The position numbers and the translations under genes are program-made. The notes under the pieces are model-generated. The model was not told the DNA's origin. It ran no database searches and saw only the letters and a list, made by a program, of their open reading frames with translations. Below, piece after piece: positions 26,181 to 35,209 of a DNA stretch of 60,560 bases (position 1 is the first letter of the stretch; each line of letters begins with the position of its first letter). This stretch comes from an uncultured Bacteroidales bacterium (lineage in GTDB: Bacteria; Bacteroidota; Bacteroidia; Bacteroidales; UBA932). The stretch is taken from assembly GCA_949300335.1 (NCBI GenBank), contig CASGDV010000120.1, positions 1 through 60,560 on the forward strand, in the 5' to 3' direction.

Positions 26181-27170
26181 ATGAATCTCAAGAGGATAAC
26201 ACTATACATCGATATTGTATTCTGCATCATATTCCTTCCGGCAATATTGATGCTGGTACCCGTAGACAGATGGATTACAACCCAGACAACATTTCTTGTA
26301 ATACTGATAATTTATCTCTACATACTGTACATCGTATACAGGGCTGTCAATTTTCCTATGCTGATTGTAAGGAAGAAATATTTGCCGGTTATCATCATGA
26401 CCATAATCCTGGTTGCGGTCACCGAACTGATAAGCAATTTTCCTGTAACAGAGGACATCGATCCGCAAAAAATGCTTATCAGGAAACATCTGAGAGTCCG
26501 GACAGTATGGTTTTTCTTCCTTATCGTGACAGGCTTTTCGCTGGCAATAGAGCTTTTGCTGGAACTGTTCCGCCAGAATCTCGCGAAACAGGAAATTGAA
26601 GCGGAAAAGAACAAGGCAGAACTTTCACTGTACAAGTCGCAGATAGATCCGCACTTTCTTTTCAACACGCTGAACGCATTATACGGACTCGTCATAAGCC
26701 AGTCGCCCAATACGGAATCCGCCTTCATCAAATTCTCCGACATTCTGAAATACATGTACAGCCATTCGACTACCGACATGATCAACATTAAAAGTGAAAT
26801 CAGATATATAGAACAATACGTGGAACTGCAGAAACTCAGGTTGAACCACCATACCATGGTGGACTTTGATTATGAAATATCAAATCCGGAAATCCAGCTG
26901 CCGTCCATGCTGCTCATCACGTTCATCGAAAATGCCTTCAAATACGGAACATCATCCGACGAAGACTGTCGCATTACCATATTTATCCGCTCCGGCAAGG
27001 AAGGGCTGATGTTCAGAACGGAAAACAGAATCATGAAAAGAGAAGAAGGCAGTTCCATTGGAATAAGCAACTGCAGGAAAAGGCTTGAACTGATATACGG
27101 CAGCAGGTTCACACTTGAAACCGGGACCCGCGGAAACACATATATTACCGAACTTAAAATAATGAACTGA
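26181..27170 (+). CDS. LytS-type sensor histidine kinase
   Basis: This 329-residue membrane sensor kinase has four hydrophobic segments in the first 130 residues. Then comes the His_kinase phosphoacceptor block SQIDPHFLFNTLNALYG (His near 157) and a HATPase domain with the N-box ITFIENAFKYG. It belongs to the LytS/YehU class that pairs with LytTR regulators. The frame extends eight codons to a TTG that is part of the promoter element, so the ATG at 26181 is used. The regulator gene follows after 16 bases. It has no recognisable periplasmic sensor domain, so the signal is probably sensed in the membrane. Confidence 0.92.
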   Translation: MNLKRITLYIDIVFCIIFLPAILMLVPVDRWITTQTTFLVILIIYLYILYIVYRAVNFPMLIVRKKYLPVIIMTIILVAVTELISNFPVTEDIDPQKMLIRKHLRVRTVWFFFLIVTGFSLAIELLLELFRQNLAKQEIEAEKNKAELSLYKSQIDPHFLFNTLNALYGLVISQSPNTESAFIKFSDILKYMYSHSTTDMINIKSEIRYIEQYVELQKLRLNHHTMVDFDYEISNPEIQLPSMLLITFIENAFKYGTSSDEDCRITIFIRSGKEGLMFRTENRIMKREEGSSIGISNCRKRLELIYGSRFTLETGTRGNTYITELKIMN

Positions 27171-27186
27171 AAAAAATATCCAGTCG

Positions 27187-27924
27187 ATGGAAAACATAAC
27201 ATGTATAGCAATCGATGACGAACCCCTTGCACTGACGGTTATTTCCAATTTCTGCCGGCGCAAGGGAGGAATATCGCTGCAGACATATTCAGAACCAAGG
27301 AGCGGTATGGAAGCTATCATAAGGCAGCATCCGGACCTCGTGATTCTGGACATACAGATGAACAGCATCAACGGACTGGAGATTGCCAGAAACCTTCCGC
27401 GCGGCATAACACTTATTTTCACGACAGCGCATGAAAAATTCGCTCTTGAAGGATATGAGCTCAACGCCGTTGACTTTCTGCACAAGCCCTATGCATACTC
27501 CAGATTTGAAAAGGCCATCAACAAGGCGTCTTTTATTATAGACATACTGAAAGCCAGACGGCAGGAAGAGACAATAACCGTAAAGCAGGAATATGCCAAT
27601 GTCATAATACCTGTAAAGGAAATTACCTATATCCAGGCTATGGAAAATTATTCCAAGATATTTAACCGTAGAGGTGAATTCGTTCTCTCTCATGCAAATA
27701 TGAAAACCATAGAACAGATGCTCCCAGGGCAAATTTTCACAAGAGTGCACAAATCATATATTGTATCCGGCTCATATATCTCGGGATATACCAAAAGTAA
27801 TGTCACAATAGAATTGGAAGAGGGTCAGACATCGATTCCGGTCGGCAGAAAATTTCAGAAAGAATTCGAAAAATTCATGGATTCCCGGAAAGGCTTCGTG
27901 CAGCAACCGGACATAAGACATTAA
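27187..27924 (+). CDS. LytTR-family response regulator
   Basis: This 245-residue cytoplasmic regulator has an N-terminal receiver domain (1-120) with acidic D10-D11-E12, phosphoacceptor D55 (LVILDIQM) and the conserved Lys in LHKPY. The C-terminal LytTR DNA-binding domain (about 140-240) contains ITYIQAMENYSKI and the basic GRKFQKEF. It pairs with the kinase upstream. The phased direct repeats at 26096-26131 are a plausible target, which would make it a regulator of the neighbouring RND pump and of itself; this is inference. Confidence 0.93.
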   Translation: MENITCIAIDDEPLALTVISNFCRRKGGISLQTYSEPRSGMEAIIRQHPDLVILDIQMNSINGLEIARNLPRGITLIFTTAHEKFALEGYELNAVDFLHKPYAYSRFEKAINKASFIIDILKARRQEETITVKQEYANVIIPVKEITYIQAMENYSKIFNRRGEFVLSHANMKTIEQMLPGQIFTRVHKSYIVSGSYISGYTKSNVTIELEEGQTSIPVGRKFQKEFEKFMDSRKGFVQQPDIRH

Positions 27925-27963
27925 TGCGCAAAATCCGGAATATGAAAAAAAATCAAAATAACT

Positions 27964-27994
27964 TTTGATAAATGAAATTTTTATTGCATCTTTG
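27964..27994 (+). promoter_or_regulatory. Promoter of tRNA-Ala
   Basis: TTTG (27964-27967), 19-base spacer, CATCTTTG (27987-27994), one base off the TAnnTTTG pattern. The tRNA begins 15 bases downstream. Confidence 0.7.
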
Positions 27995-28009
27995 CACGAC
28001 CAAAAACAA

Positions 28010-28083
28010 GGGGGTATAGCTCAGTTGGCTAGAGCATCTGCTTTGCAAGCAGAGGGTCGTCGGTTCGACTCCGACTATCTCCA
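28010..28083 (+). tRNA. tRNA-Ala (TGC)
   Basis: A 74-base cloverleaf. The acceptor stem GGGGGTA pairs with TATCTCC (two G-U pairs), the D arm is AGCTCAGTTGGCTAGAGC, the anticodon stem-loop is CTGCTTTGCAAGCAG with anticodon TGC, and the T loop is GGTTCGACTCC. The discriminator is A and CCA is not encoded. It stands alone rather than inside an rRNA operon. Confidence 0.97.
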
Positions 28084-28084
28084 C

Positions 28085-28118
28085 AAAAAAGTACCCTGCA
28101 AATGCAGGGTACTTTTTT
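28085..28118 (+). terminator. Bidirectional terminator after tRNA-Ala
   Basis: A perfect 15-bp inverted repeat (arms AAAAAAGTACCCTGC and its complement) with loop AAAT. It has T6 on the plus side and A6 on the 5' side, so it can also terminate the convergent minus-strand gene whose stop is at 28131. Confidence 0.92.
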
Positions 28119-28130
28119 CTTTTCATATAG

Positions 28131-30044
28131 TTATTTCAGCATGTCCTTGAGTGTGCTGACCATAAGATCATGATTTCTGAAATCATTCCTGAGTCTGTAT
28201 TTTCCATCCTTGTCGACAAGGACGTATGAAGGGATGCCGTCTATATCGAACATCTTTTTCCCGATATATTCCCATTGTTCCGGACCAAGCCTGAAGTGCC
28301 TGCCTTTGATATATGGTATCATCTCCTTGTATTTCAGCAAAGGAGACGTTTCGTTTGCTATATATATCCATACCAGGTCATCGCTCTTGAGCTCGGTTTC
28401 CTTCAGAGGTTCATTCTGTTCGATGGCTGCACGGCACGGTCCGCACCATGTGTTCCAGAAATCCACAAGAATCACCTTTCCCTTATATGGAGCTATTATC
28501 GCATCGAAAAGTTTTTCGACAGGCACATCCGGAACTTTTTCTATTACCGCCCCGCCATCGGCTGCAGCAAGTGCGGCAGCCACATCCTTCTGCATTGCGT
28601 CCAATGCTTCGATAAAGAAAGGATTTCCGAAAGACCCCGCCTCCTTCATATCCGCTTCCGTCAACGAGGCATTCCAGATTTTGGAAGAAAGCACAGCGGC
28701 CTTTCTCAAATCCGCGGCCAATCCTTTTTCATCACCGGAAAATACGGCCCAGTCGATATCCGGCTCATTTATCGCCCGGAGATATTCCCCAAGACTTCTT
28801 CCCATGAGGAGCTTTGGATCATTAATGTCCACAACCTGACAGAATGCCCTGTAATTATCCCCGTCGAGCGGTTCTATATTCACCGGAATATCCTCGTCGT
28901 AATCAAACATATCATGAACAAACCTGTAATTGATTTCCCTTATGAATGTTGCCTGTGCCATGGCGGAAACCGCCTGCTGCTTCAGTTCCAATATCTTCAA
29001 CTCTTTCAGCAAAGGGGACATTCCTCCTGAAAGCACACTGTCGCAATATGAGCGGAATATGGAAATCACTTGATCAGTGTATTCATCGGCGGACATATTG
29101 TAATCAGCGAATTTTCCATCATAAAGGTTCATCGTATGGTCATAATATGGATGTCCGTTCATATTCAAGGCATTAGTGATATCCGAATATACTCCGGATA
29201 CATATACCGATGTGAATGACGGGAAACCGGCATCCGAAGAACCTCCGGATTTTCTCGACCTCTGGTTAACAAGCTGCCATCCCGATTGCCTCATGTCGAA
29301 ATAAACATCCATTTCCTCTCCCGGTGAAAACCATATTGTACCGAGACCATTGTTTCCGAACACAAGAAATCCTTCGGCCGGGCCATACTGTTTGAACTTC
29401 AGCGTTACGGAAGCTGTCTTTTCATCTATCGTTCCGGCAATTTCATCTGAACGTCCGAACACATCGTAAACATACAATCTTAATTCCTTTCCCAGTTCAG
29501 GACGATAGTTGAGGAGATGCAAATTGACGGTCGTTTCTCCTGTCTTCAAGGCCGGATCAGGCACACTGGATTCCTGGTCGGCATGCATCGCTTCTGCCGG
29601 AAGGCCATCCGGAATACCGTATTCCTTCTTTCCGGTAAGGTCTATGCCGTATATCTTGAAACATCCGTCACAATCCGATTCGATGAAATCGAACGACTTC
29701 GTGCAGAACGGCATAGGCTCGAAGGCCAGGGTAAAGGAAGCCATACCTGAATCAGGCATCCAGAAAAGGGAGTCGAGCTGTATGCCTTCGCTTCCGGTAA
29801 TGGCATATTTTTTCCCATCAGCCTGGATATAAGTGCCTGAATCAATCCTTATCCAATAATTAGGGACATAATATGCATCCACATGAAGCACGGTCGCACT
29901 GTCGGTAAGTTCTATGCGTGATATGTCTATTGTAGTGGTATTGCAGGTTTCCACATAAGGATTTTCGACAACCTTTTCTCCATGGGAACACGAAGGCAGG
30001 ATGGCCATAAGAGCCACCGCCGGAAAAAGAAAATGGAATTTCAT
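28131..30044 (-). CDS. Large TlpA-like thioredoxin lipoprotein
   Basis: This 637-residue exported lipoprotein has a signal peptide ending in AILPSC (C19 lipidated). A long beta-rich N-terminal region (about 20-270) and a helical middle (about 300-500) follow. The C-terminal thioredoxin fold (about 505-637) has W533-C534-GP-C537 and the cis-Pro segment GIPSY. The ATG at 30044 is used because the longer frame adds 30 codons without signal character. A promoter matching TTTG-N20-TATCTTTA lies at 30068-30099. It is downstream of oxyR on the same strand, next to a peroxiredoxin, so a role in envelope redox balance is plausible. I do not recognise the N-terminal domain with certainty. Confidence 0.8.
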   Translation of the reverse strand: MKFHFLFPAVALMAILPSCSHGEKVVENPYVETCNTTTIDISRIELTDSATVLHVDAYYVPNYWIRIDSGTYIQADGKKYAITGSEGIQLDSLFWMPDSGMASFTLAFEPMPFCTKSFDFIESDCDGCFKIYGIDLTGKKEYGIPDGLPAEAMHADQESSVPDPALKTGETTVNLHLLNYRPELGKELRLYVYDVFGRSDEIAGTIDEKTASVTLKFKQYGPAEGFLVFGNNGLGTIWFSPGEEMDVYFDMRQSGWQLVNQRSRKSGGSSDAGFPSFTSVYVSGVYSDITNALNMNGHPYYDHTMNLYDGKFADYNMSADEYTDQVISIFRSYCDSVLSGGMSPLLKELKILELKQQAVSAMAQATFIREINYRFVHDMFDYDEDIPVNIEPLDGDNYRAFCQVVDINDPKLLMGRSLGEYLRAINEPDIDWAVFSGDEKGLAADLRKAAVLSSKIWNASLTEADMKEAGSFGNPFFIEALDAMQKDVAAALAAADGGAVIEKVPDVPVEKLFDAIIAPYKGKVILVDFWNTWCGPCRAAIEQNEPLKETELKSDDLVWIYIANETSPLLKYKEMIPYIKGRHFRLGPEQWEYIGKKMFDIDGIPSYVLVDKDGKYRLRNDFRNHDLMVSTLKDMLK

Positions 30045-30067
30045 GATTGACTTACAATTAGTTTCAG

Positions 30068-30099
30068 TAAAGATAATGAATAAGTCGGAATACGGCAAA
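30068..30099 (-). promoter_or_regulatory. Promoter of the large TlpA-like gene
   Basis: Minus strand TTTG (30096-30099), 20-base spacer, TATCTTTA (30068-30075), one base off consensus. It gives a leader of about 17 bases before the ATG at 30044 and separates this gene from oxyR. Confidence 0.6.
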
Positions 30100-30130
30100 T
30101 AAATTTGACATTGACTGAGTGAAACCATGG

Positions 30131-31054
30131 TCATATCCTTATGGCGAACCTTTTCAGTCTCGAATCCAGCATCCGGTCCGGAATGATATTCTTGACGGCG
30201 TCTGCCACAATATTCAGCATGCGTTCTCTCACATAGTCATTTCTGACAACCAGTGAAACCTCACGGACAGGTTCCGGATCTGACACGCAGCGTATGTTCT
30301 GTTTCTGCACATCATCGAGAAAACTGACATGCAGTTCGGGAATAATGGTATGCCCTCCATTCATATCCACGACCTTCACGAGTGTATCTATGCTTCCGGC
30401 TTCATACACCATTGAATGTTTCCATTTCCTGCCGCAGAGATTTTCAATCTGATTCCTGAAACAATGTCCCTCCTGCAGTATCCAGAGATTTTCTCCGGAA
30501 AGACTGGCAGGAGTCACCATGTCCGATGAATACAACGGATCTTCCGGAGAAATGTAGGCATGGAATCTTTCATAATACAAAGGAATCTCCAGCAAGCCCT
30601 CCTCATTCAGAGGTGTGGCAAGTATAGCCATATCAATCTCCGCTCTCTTAAGTTTTCCGACAATATTGGCCGTACGCGCCTCCATAACGCTGAGTTCTAT
30701 GTCAGGATAATTTTTCATCATACCGAAAAACTGCGGAAGAATACATGGCGCCACTGTAGGAATCACCCCGATGGAAAGTCTTCCGGAAGAAACACTCCTT
30801 TCCGCCAAGGCAATTTCTGAAAGCTGCCCCGCATTGAACAGCACCACTTTCGCCTGTGCTATTACCTTCTTTCCGATTTCCGTAGGCACTACCGGGTGGG
30901 ACGTACGGTCGAAAATCACGACATCCAGTTCATCTTCCAGATTCCTGATCATGGTACTTAATGTCGACTGGGAAACCCCGCAGGCATCTGCAGCCCTGAC
31001 AAAATGCCTGTATTCATCCAGAGCCGCAACATACTGCATTTGCTGTAACGTCAT
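30131..31054 (-). CDS. oxyR: OxyR-type LysR regulator (peroxide sensing)
   Basis: This 307-residue LysR-family regulator has an N-terminal winged HTH (about 1-60; SQSTLSTMIRNLEDEL). The effector domain carries the OxyR redox pair HC-FRNQIENL-C near residues 198 and 207. The nine-residue spacing matches C199/C208 of E. coli OxyR. It is divergent from the peroxiredoxin gene with 114 bases between starts, the usual arrangement for OxyR and a target. It should activate peroxide defence genes when oxidised. Confidence 0.92.
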   Translation of the reverse strand: MTLQQMQYVAALDEYRHFVRAADACGVSQSTLSTMIRNLEDELDVVIFDRTSHPVVPTEIGKKVIAQAKVVLFNAGQLSEIALAERSVSSGRLSIGVIPTVAPCILPQFFGMMKNYPDIELSVMEARTANIVGKLKRAEIDMAILATPLNEEGLLEIPLYYERFHAYISPEDPLYSSDMVTPASLSGENLWILQEGHCFRNQIENLCGRKWKHSMVYEAGSIDTLVKVVDMNGGHTIIPELHVSFLDDVQKQNIRCVSDPEPVREVSLVVRNDYVRERMLNIVADAVKNIIPDRMLDSRLKRFAIRI

Positions 31055-31094
31055 ACTTTATCTATTTTATCAATACAAATATAGAAAATATCTG

Positions 31095-31126
31095 TTTGAT
31101 TAATAATTTTCACTGACATATCTTTG
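31095..31126 (+). promoter_or_regulatory. Promoter of the peroxiredoxin gene
   Basis: TTTG (31095-31098), 20-base spacer, TATCTTTG (31119-31126), with a perfect downstream element. It lies in the gap divergent from oxyR; an OxyR site would be expected here but I could not define one by eye. Confidence 0.7.
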
Positions 31127-31168
31127 CAAAAACAAAAAGAAATTACAAATCGATAAAAATAAGACATT

Positions 31169-31873
31169 ATGGAAAATCAAGTAAATGCAATGCCTCGTAT
31201 AGGCGACAAGGCTCCTTCATTCTCAGCAGTAACAACACAGGGTCCGATAAATTTCCCTGAAGACTTCAAAGGCAAGTGGAAAATCCTTTTCAGCCATCCG
31301 GCAGACTTCACTCCGGTATGCACATCGGAATTCATGACATTCGGAAAGATGGCCGATGAATTCGAAGCGCTCAACACACAGCTTGTCGGTTTGTCAGTTG
31401 ACGGACTGTACAGCCACATAGCATGGCTCCGGACTATCAAAGACAAGATTGAGTACAAAGGAATGAAAAATATTGAAATCAAATTCCCTCTCATTGAAGA
31501 CATTACGATGAACGTGGCAAGACTTTACGGCATGATTCAGCCGGGAGAAAGCCAGACTTCCGCAGTCAGGGCAGTATTCTTCATCGATCCTCAGGACAAG
31601 ATAAGGACAATACTGTACTATCCGCTCGCCCTCGGACGCAACTTCGATGAAATCAAGAGAGTCCTCATAGGGCTGCAGACAGCTGACAACTTCTCAGTCG
31701 CACTTCCTGCCGACTGGAGACCGGGAGACGAAGTAATCGTTCCGACTGCTGGTTCGTGCGGAGTCGCAAAAGCAAGAATGAACGGAGAAGAGGGCAAGAT
31801 GAAGTGCTATGACTGGTTCTTCTGCACGAAAGAACTCAGCAGGGAAGAAGTCGAGAGCAAACTCGGGAAATAG
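31169..31873 (+). CDS. Peroxiredoxin, Prx6-like (AhpC/TSA family)
   Basis: This 234-residue cytoplasmic peroxidase reduces hydrogen or organic peroxides. The peroxidatic Cys is C51 in FSHPADFTPVCTSEF. The long C-terminal arm carries C197, C213 and C219, resembling archaeal Prx6-type enzymes in which a C-terminal Cys pair takes part in resolution. Length (about 220-240) fits that class rather than AhpC (about 187). It is divergent from oxyR and convergent with bioD (2 bases between stops). No reductase partner is adjacent. Confidence 0.92.
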   Translation: MENQVNAMPRIGDKAPSFSAVTTQGPINFPEDFKGKWKILFSHPADFTPVCTSEFMTFGKMADEFEALNTQLVGLSVDGLYSHIAWLRTIKDKIEYKGMKNIEIKFPLIEDITMNVARLYGMIQPGESQTSAVRAVFFIDPQDKIRTILYYPLALGRNFDEIKRVLIGLQTADNFSVALPADWRPGDEVIVPTAGSCGVAKARMNGEEGKMKCYDWFFCTKELSREEVESKLGK

Positions 31874-31875
31874 CT

Positions 31876-32511
31876 TCAGGGCATCCTTGGAACAATAACG
31901 AGACCGGAATCTGGAAAATCCTGTTCAAGCCGGTCGCGAAGAAAGCGGAGGGTATCATCGGCAATGGTGGTATCCTCTTCTTCCGGATACATGTTGAAAA
32001 CCAGGGAATGAAGTTCCATATTCCAGCTCTTCAATGCCTCAAGACTGAGAAGAGTATGATTTATGCTCCCAAGTTTTCCGGAAGTGACCAGTATTACGGG
32101 CCATCCTTTTTCCTTTACATAGTCAATTGTCAGCAATGTCCTCGTAAGGGGAACCATAAGTCCTCCCGCCCCTTCCACAAGCACTCTGTCATATTTTTCA
32201 GAAAGCATGGATGCGCACTTTTCTATCTTTGCAAAATCTATTTCCCTTCCGTCTATTTCCGCTGCAAGATGTGGAGAACACGGATAAGTGAAAATCTCGG
32301 GCATCGTAATATGCTCCAAATCCTCTTTCAGAAAGCCTGTACCCATAATCTTCCTGTGAACTTCAATATCTTCCGATACATCCGTATTACCCGTCTGGAT
32401 GAATTTCTGGGTTATCGTACTCACTCCGGACCTGTTCCAGAGTGCAGCAAGATATCCGGTAGCATAACTTTTTCCGACTCCGGTATCTATTCCGCTAACA
32501 AACAATATCAT
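31876..32511 (-). CDS. bioD: Dethiobiotin synthetase
   Basis: This 211-residue ATP-dependent carboxylase closes the ureido ring of dethiobiotin from DAPA and CO2. The P-loop GIDTGVGKSYATG (residues 6-18) has Ser where Thr is usual. VEGAGGLMVP, near residue 116, is the characteristic active-site segment. It is the last gene of the biotin run bioB-A-F-G-C-D, 74 bases after bioC. The final GLVIVPRMP matches the end of the family. Confidence 0.92.
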   Translation of the reverse strand: MILFVSGIDTGVGKSYATGYLAALWNRSGVSTITQKFIQTGNTDVSEDIEVHRKIMGTGFLKEDLEHITMPEIFTYPCSPHLAAEIDGREIDFAKIEKCASMLSEKYDRVLVEGAGGLMVPLTRTLLTIDYVKEKGWPVILVTSGKLGSINHTLLSLEALKSWNMELHSLVFNMYPEEEDTTIADDTLRFLRDRLEQDFPDSGLVIVPRMP

Positions 32512-32585
32512 ACTGCAAAATTTATATTACTTCAAAAACTGTTAAATCATTTCCAATAAAAACTATAAGCGCGGCACACTGGCAA

Positions 32586-33362
32586 TCACCGTTTTTCAGC
32601 AACCAGCCACACGGGATGATATGTCAGGGACACTCCTCCGCCAGTGCTGAATTTTTCATGATATCCGTCGCTGAATTCCATAAGGCGGCCCTTTGTCCAC
32701 ACCTCCTTCGAAATTCCGGTAACACCGGTATTCTTCAGATGCCTCAGTACACCGGAAGCAGATTCAAAATCACAGGCAATAATTTCCTCATCGGCTTCCA
32801 GTACCGTGAAGTATCTGCCTACGGTCCGCACAAGTTCATCAAGCTGTCTGTACTTGAGACCTACTCCGGTAAGAGAACGGACCTCGTTGAGATTCTCAAC
32901 ACCGAAAGTACTGAATGCCAATATGCTTCCATGCTTCAGTTTTTCCGAACATCTCGAAATGAACAGCTCCGGATTCTCGAACCACTGGAATACCGAGCAC
33001 GAAACCACCAGATCAAGTTCCTCCGGCAAAACCAGGATTTCGGCATCACCCGGCAGCAGATGAACTTCAAGGGACGACAACGACGGTCTGCCGGCAGCAA
33101 GACGGGAAACAGCCATTCCTGTCTTTACTGCCGCCTCTGGACACAAATCGTTGAGCCATAGCCGTTCAGGAGTAAAACTGTCCAGAAAACTCAGCGTGAG
33201 GTTACCGGTTCCGCATCCTATCTCAAGGACATCCGAAAATTCCCGGCCGGTCAAAGACAGCATCCCAACCATCTTTTCTGCGGCATATCGCTGAGGAGCC
33301 GAAAACTCGGCATACGTACCGGCGGCACGCGAAAACCTTGACTTTACCAGTTTTTTATCCAT
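32586..33362 (-). CDS. bioC: Malonyl-ACP O-methyltransferase BioC
   Basis: This 258-residue SAM-dependent methyltransferase makes the malonyl methyl ester that primes pimelate synthesis. It begins MDKKLVKSRFSRAAGTYAEF, the typical BioC opening (KxxVxxRFxxAxxTY). The SAM site LEIGCGTGNLTL is near 50, and VVSCSVFQWFENPE follows. The ATG at 33362 is used; it overlaps the bioG 3' end by 8 bases. Together with BioG it supplies the pimeloyl moiety. Confidence 0.92.
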   Translation of the reverse strand: MDKKLVKSRFSRAAGTYAEFSAPQRYAAEKMVGMLSLTGREFSDVLEIGCGTGNLTLSFLDSFTPERLWLNDLCPEAAVKTGMAVSRLAAGRPSLSSLEVHLLPGDAEILVLPEELDLVVSCSVFQWFENPELFISRCSEKLKHGSILAFSTFGVENLNEVRSLTGVGLKYRQLDELVRTVGRYFTVLEADEEIIACDFESASGVLRHLKNTGVTGISKEVWTKGRLMEFSDGYHEKFSTGGGVSLTYHPVWLVAEKR

Positions 33363-34053
33363 TGATTTCAAGTTCTTTGAACATTTCTCCTCCCAGTATA
33401 CGGTCAAAAACGGCTTTGCTGTAATGCGGGACATCCTGCAAAATAATTTTCACTCCGTCTTTTTTCCATGCCGCCACCTGGTTCCGTACTGGAAAAACAA
33501 GGTCTCTCTCCCCTATCATGGCCAGATTCCATATATTTTTTACATTTGTCGGTGTATTCATGCAACGGACATAGAAATACTCGTCCCTTATAGCCTTAAG
33601 TTCTGCCTTAAGGCTATCAAGATTCCTTTTGGGAATATGTGCTTCGAAATATGCCAGATCTTCCCCGCACATCCGTCTCCTGAACTTTGTCAGGACCGGG
33701 AGGGACAATCCGTCAAGAGTTCCCCTGAATATATTCCCAGGAATACCGTATTCATCATCAACCGGATATGGAGTTCCTCCGAAAGCCACTGCCATGCCGC
33801 TGATCCTTTCAGGACAAGCGCCGCATATCATGTCAGCAATCCAGACTCCCATCGACCATGCCGCAACATCCACCCTCTCGTAACCCTCTGTCAATGTCCA
33901 GTCGAAATCCATATCGGAATAATCAAAACAGAGAAGGCAATCATACCCTTCGGCAATCTCATGCCCTGAAAAAAGTTCGGGCGAAGAGCCCCATCCCCCG
34001 AAAAAAACCAGAAGGCCCGAATTGCCCTCCCTTTTCAAGAAAACCTGCTTCAT
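33355..34053 (-). CDS. bioG: Pimeloyl-ACP methyl ester esterase BioG (DUF452)
   Basis: This 232-residue alpha/beta-hydrolase should cleave the methyl ester of pimeloyl-ACP, ending the BioC-primed chain. It opens with LLVFFGGWGSSPELF. The nucleophile Ser is in VDVAAWSMGVW near residue 73, and an Asp and His follow (ERDLVFP and DVPHYSKAV). BioG replaces BioH in this phylum and is usually beside bioC, as here. The ATG at 34053 is two bases after the bioF stop. Confidence 0.93.
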   Translation of the reverse strand: MKQVFLKREGNSGLLVFFGGWGSSPELFSGHEIAEGYDCLLCFDYSDMDFDWTLTEGYERVDVAAWSMGVWIADMICGACPERISGMAVAFGGTPYPVDDEYGIPGNIFRGTLDGLSLPVLTKFRRRMCGEDLAYFEAHIPKRNLDSLKAELKAIRDEYFYVRCMNTPTNVKNIWNLAMIGERDLVFPVRNQVAAWKKDGVKIILQDVPHYSKAVFDRILGGEMFKELEING

Positions 34054-34055
34054 AA

Positions 34056-35195
34056 TCACAATCTCGATATCAAATCATCTACCTCCACGTCTGACACGGA
34101 TGCAGTAAGAGAAATTCTCAGCCGCGCCGTTCCTTCCGGTACCGTAGGAGGCCTTATCGCCAGAAGATAATAACCGGCATCCTGCATCGAAGATGCCAGG
34201 GACACCGCCGTGAAGCTGTCTCCCGCCATGACCGGAATTATATTGCTGCCTGAAGGACATTTCCTGCCGATTGCTTCAAGGGCATTCCTGACCTTCCCGG
34301 AAATATGAGCCAGATACCTGCGCCTCTCATCCATATACGGAATCTCTGACAAAACCCTTCTGGTCCACTTGATATTGACCGGAGGCAAAGCCGTAGTATA
34401 TATCAACGGACGCATCCTGTTTACCAGGAAGTTCTTGGCAACACGGCTGCAGGACACGAAGGCACCGATTGAAGCCATTGCCTTTCCGAAAGTACCGCAA
34501 AGAAAATCAACATCATCAGTACAGTTCTGTTCGCGTGCGACTCCGGCACCGCCATCCCCCCTTACCCCGACAGCATGCGCTTCGTCAACATACAATACCG
34601 TACCGGGATATCTTTTGCGGATATCTGCAAGTGCCGCTATGTCCGTGACATCTCCATCCATGCTGAAAATGCTCTCCGTGACAATTATTATCGTAGTATA
34701 CCGGCTGACATTACCGGCCACAAGCCTCTCCAGCTGTCCGAGATCCTGATGTCTGTACCTTATGCACTTGGCCTGCGAAAGCCTTATTCCGTCTATCAAG
34801 CTGGCATGAACCAGTTTGTCTGCAAGAATCAATGTTGTGGAATCTGAAATTGCAGGCAGAATTTCCACATTCATATGATATCCGCTTGAAAAGACGAGTG
34901 CATCTTCTTTCCCCGTCCAGCGTGCAAGTTCGGACTCCAGAAGAACAGCTTCCCCGGAATTCCCGGTCAGAAGACGTGATGACGATGATGTGAATACAGC
35001 TCCGTCACGGACGAGTCCTTCCAGAAATTCAGATATAAACAATTTGTCGGAAGCGATTCCAAGATAATCATTGGAAGAAAGATTCAACATTTTCCTTCCT
35101 GACTGCAAAACAAACTTCCCCTCATGACCGGCCTGCGGCAGAGTACGAAGATTACCCTCCGACTGAAGTCTGTCAAGAACAACACCTAAATCCAT
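34056..35195 (-). CDS. bioF: 8-amino-7-oxononanoate synthase BioF
   Basis: This 379-residue PLP enzyme condenses pimeloyl-ACP with L-alanine. The PLP Lys lies in FLCGTFGKAMASIGAF (near 237), YVDEAHAVGVRG is near 204, and the SSNDYLGIA block is near the N-terminus. Length is typical. It follows bioA by 14 bases and precedes bioG closely in the biotin run. Confidence 0.95.
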   Translation of the reverse strand: MDLGVVLDRLQSEGNLRTLPQAGHEGKFVLQSGRKMLNLSSNDYLGIASDKLFISEFLEGLVRDGAVFTSSSSRLLTGNSGEAVLLESELARWTGKEDALVFSSGYHMNVEILPAISDSTTLILADKLVHASLIDGIRLSQAKCIRYRHQDLGQLERLVAGNVSRYTTIIIVTESIFSMDGDVTDIAALADIRKRYPGTVLYVDEAHAVGVRGDGGAGVAREQNCTDDVDFLCGTFGKAMASIGAFVSCSRVAKNFLVNRMRPLIYTTALPPVNIKWTRRVLSEIPYMDERRRYLAHISGKVRNALEAIGRKCPSGSNIIPVMAGDSFTAVSLASSMQDAGYYLLAIRPPTVPEGTARLRISLTASVSDVEVDDLISRL

Positions 35196-35209
35196 AATCC
35201 ATTCACAAA

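Noticed and set aside
27965-28150. Plus-strand ORF of 61 codons over tRNA-Ala (GGIAQLARASALQ)
   Set aside because: This peptide is the well-known artefact of translating a tRNA gene; the region is tRNA-Ala with its promoter and terminator.
28183-29030. Long plus-strand ORFs opposite the large TlpA-like gene
   Set aside because: They are antisense shadows of a gene with clear signal peptide and thioredoxin motifs; compositions are unlike real proteins here.
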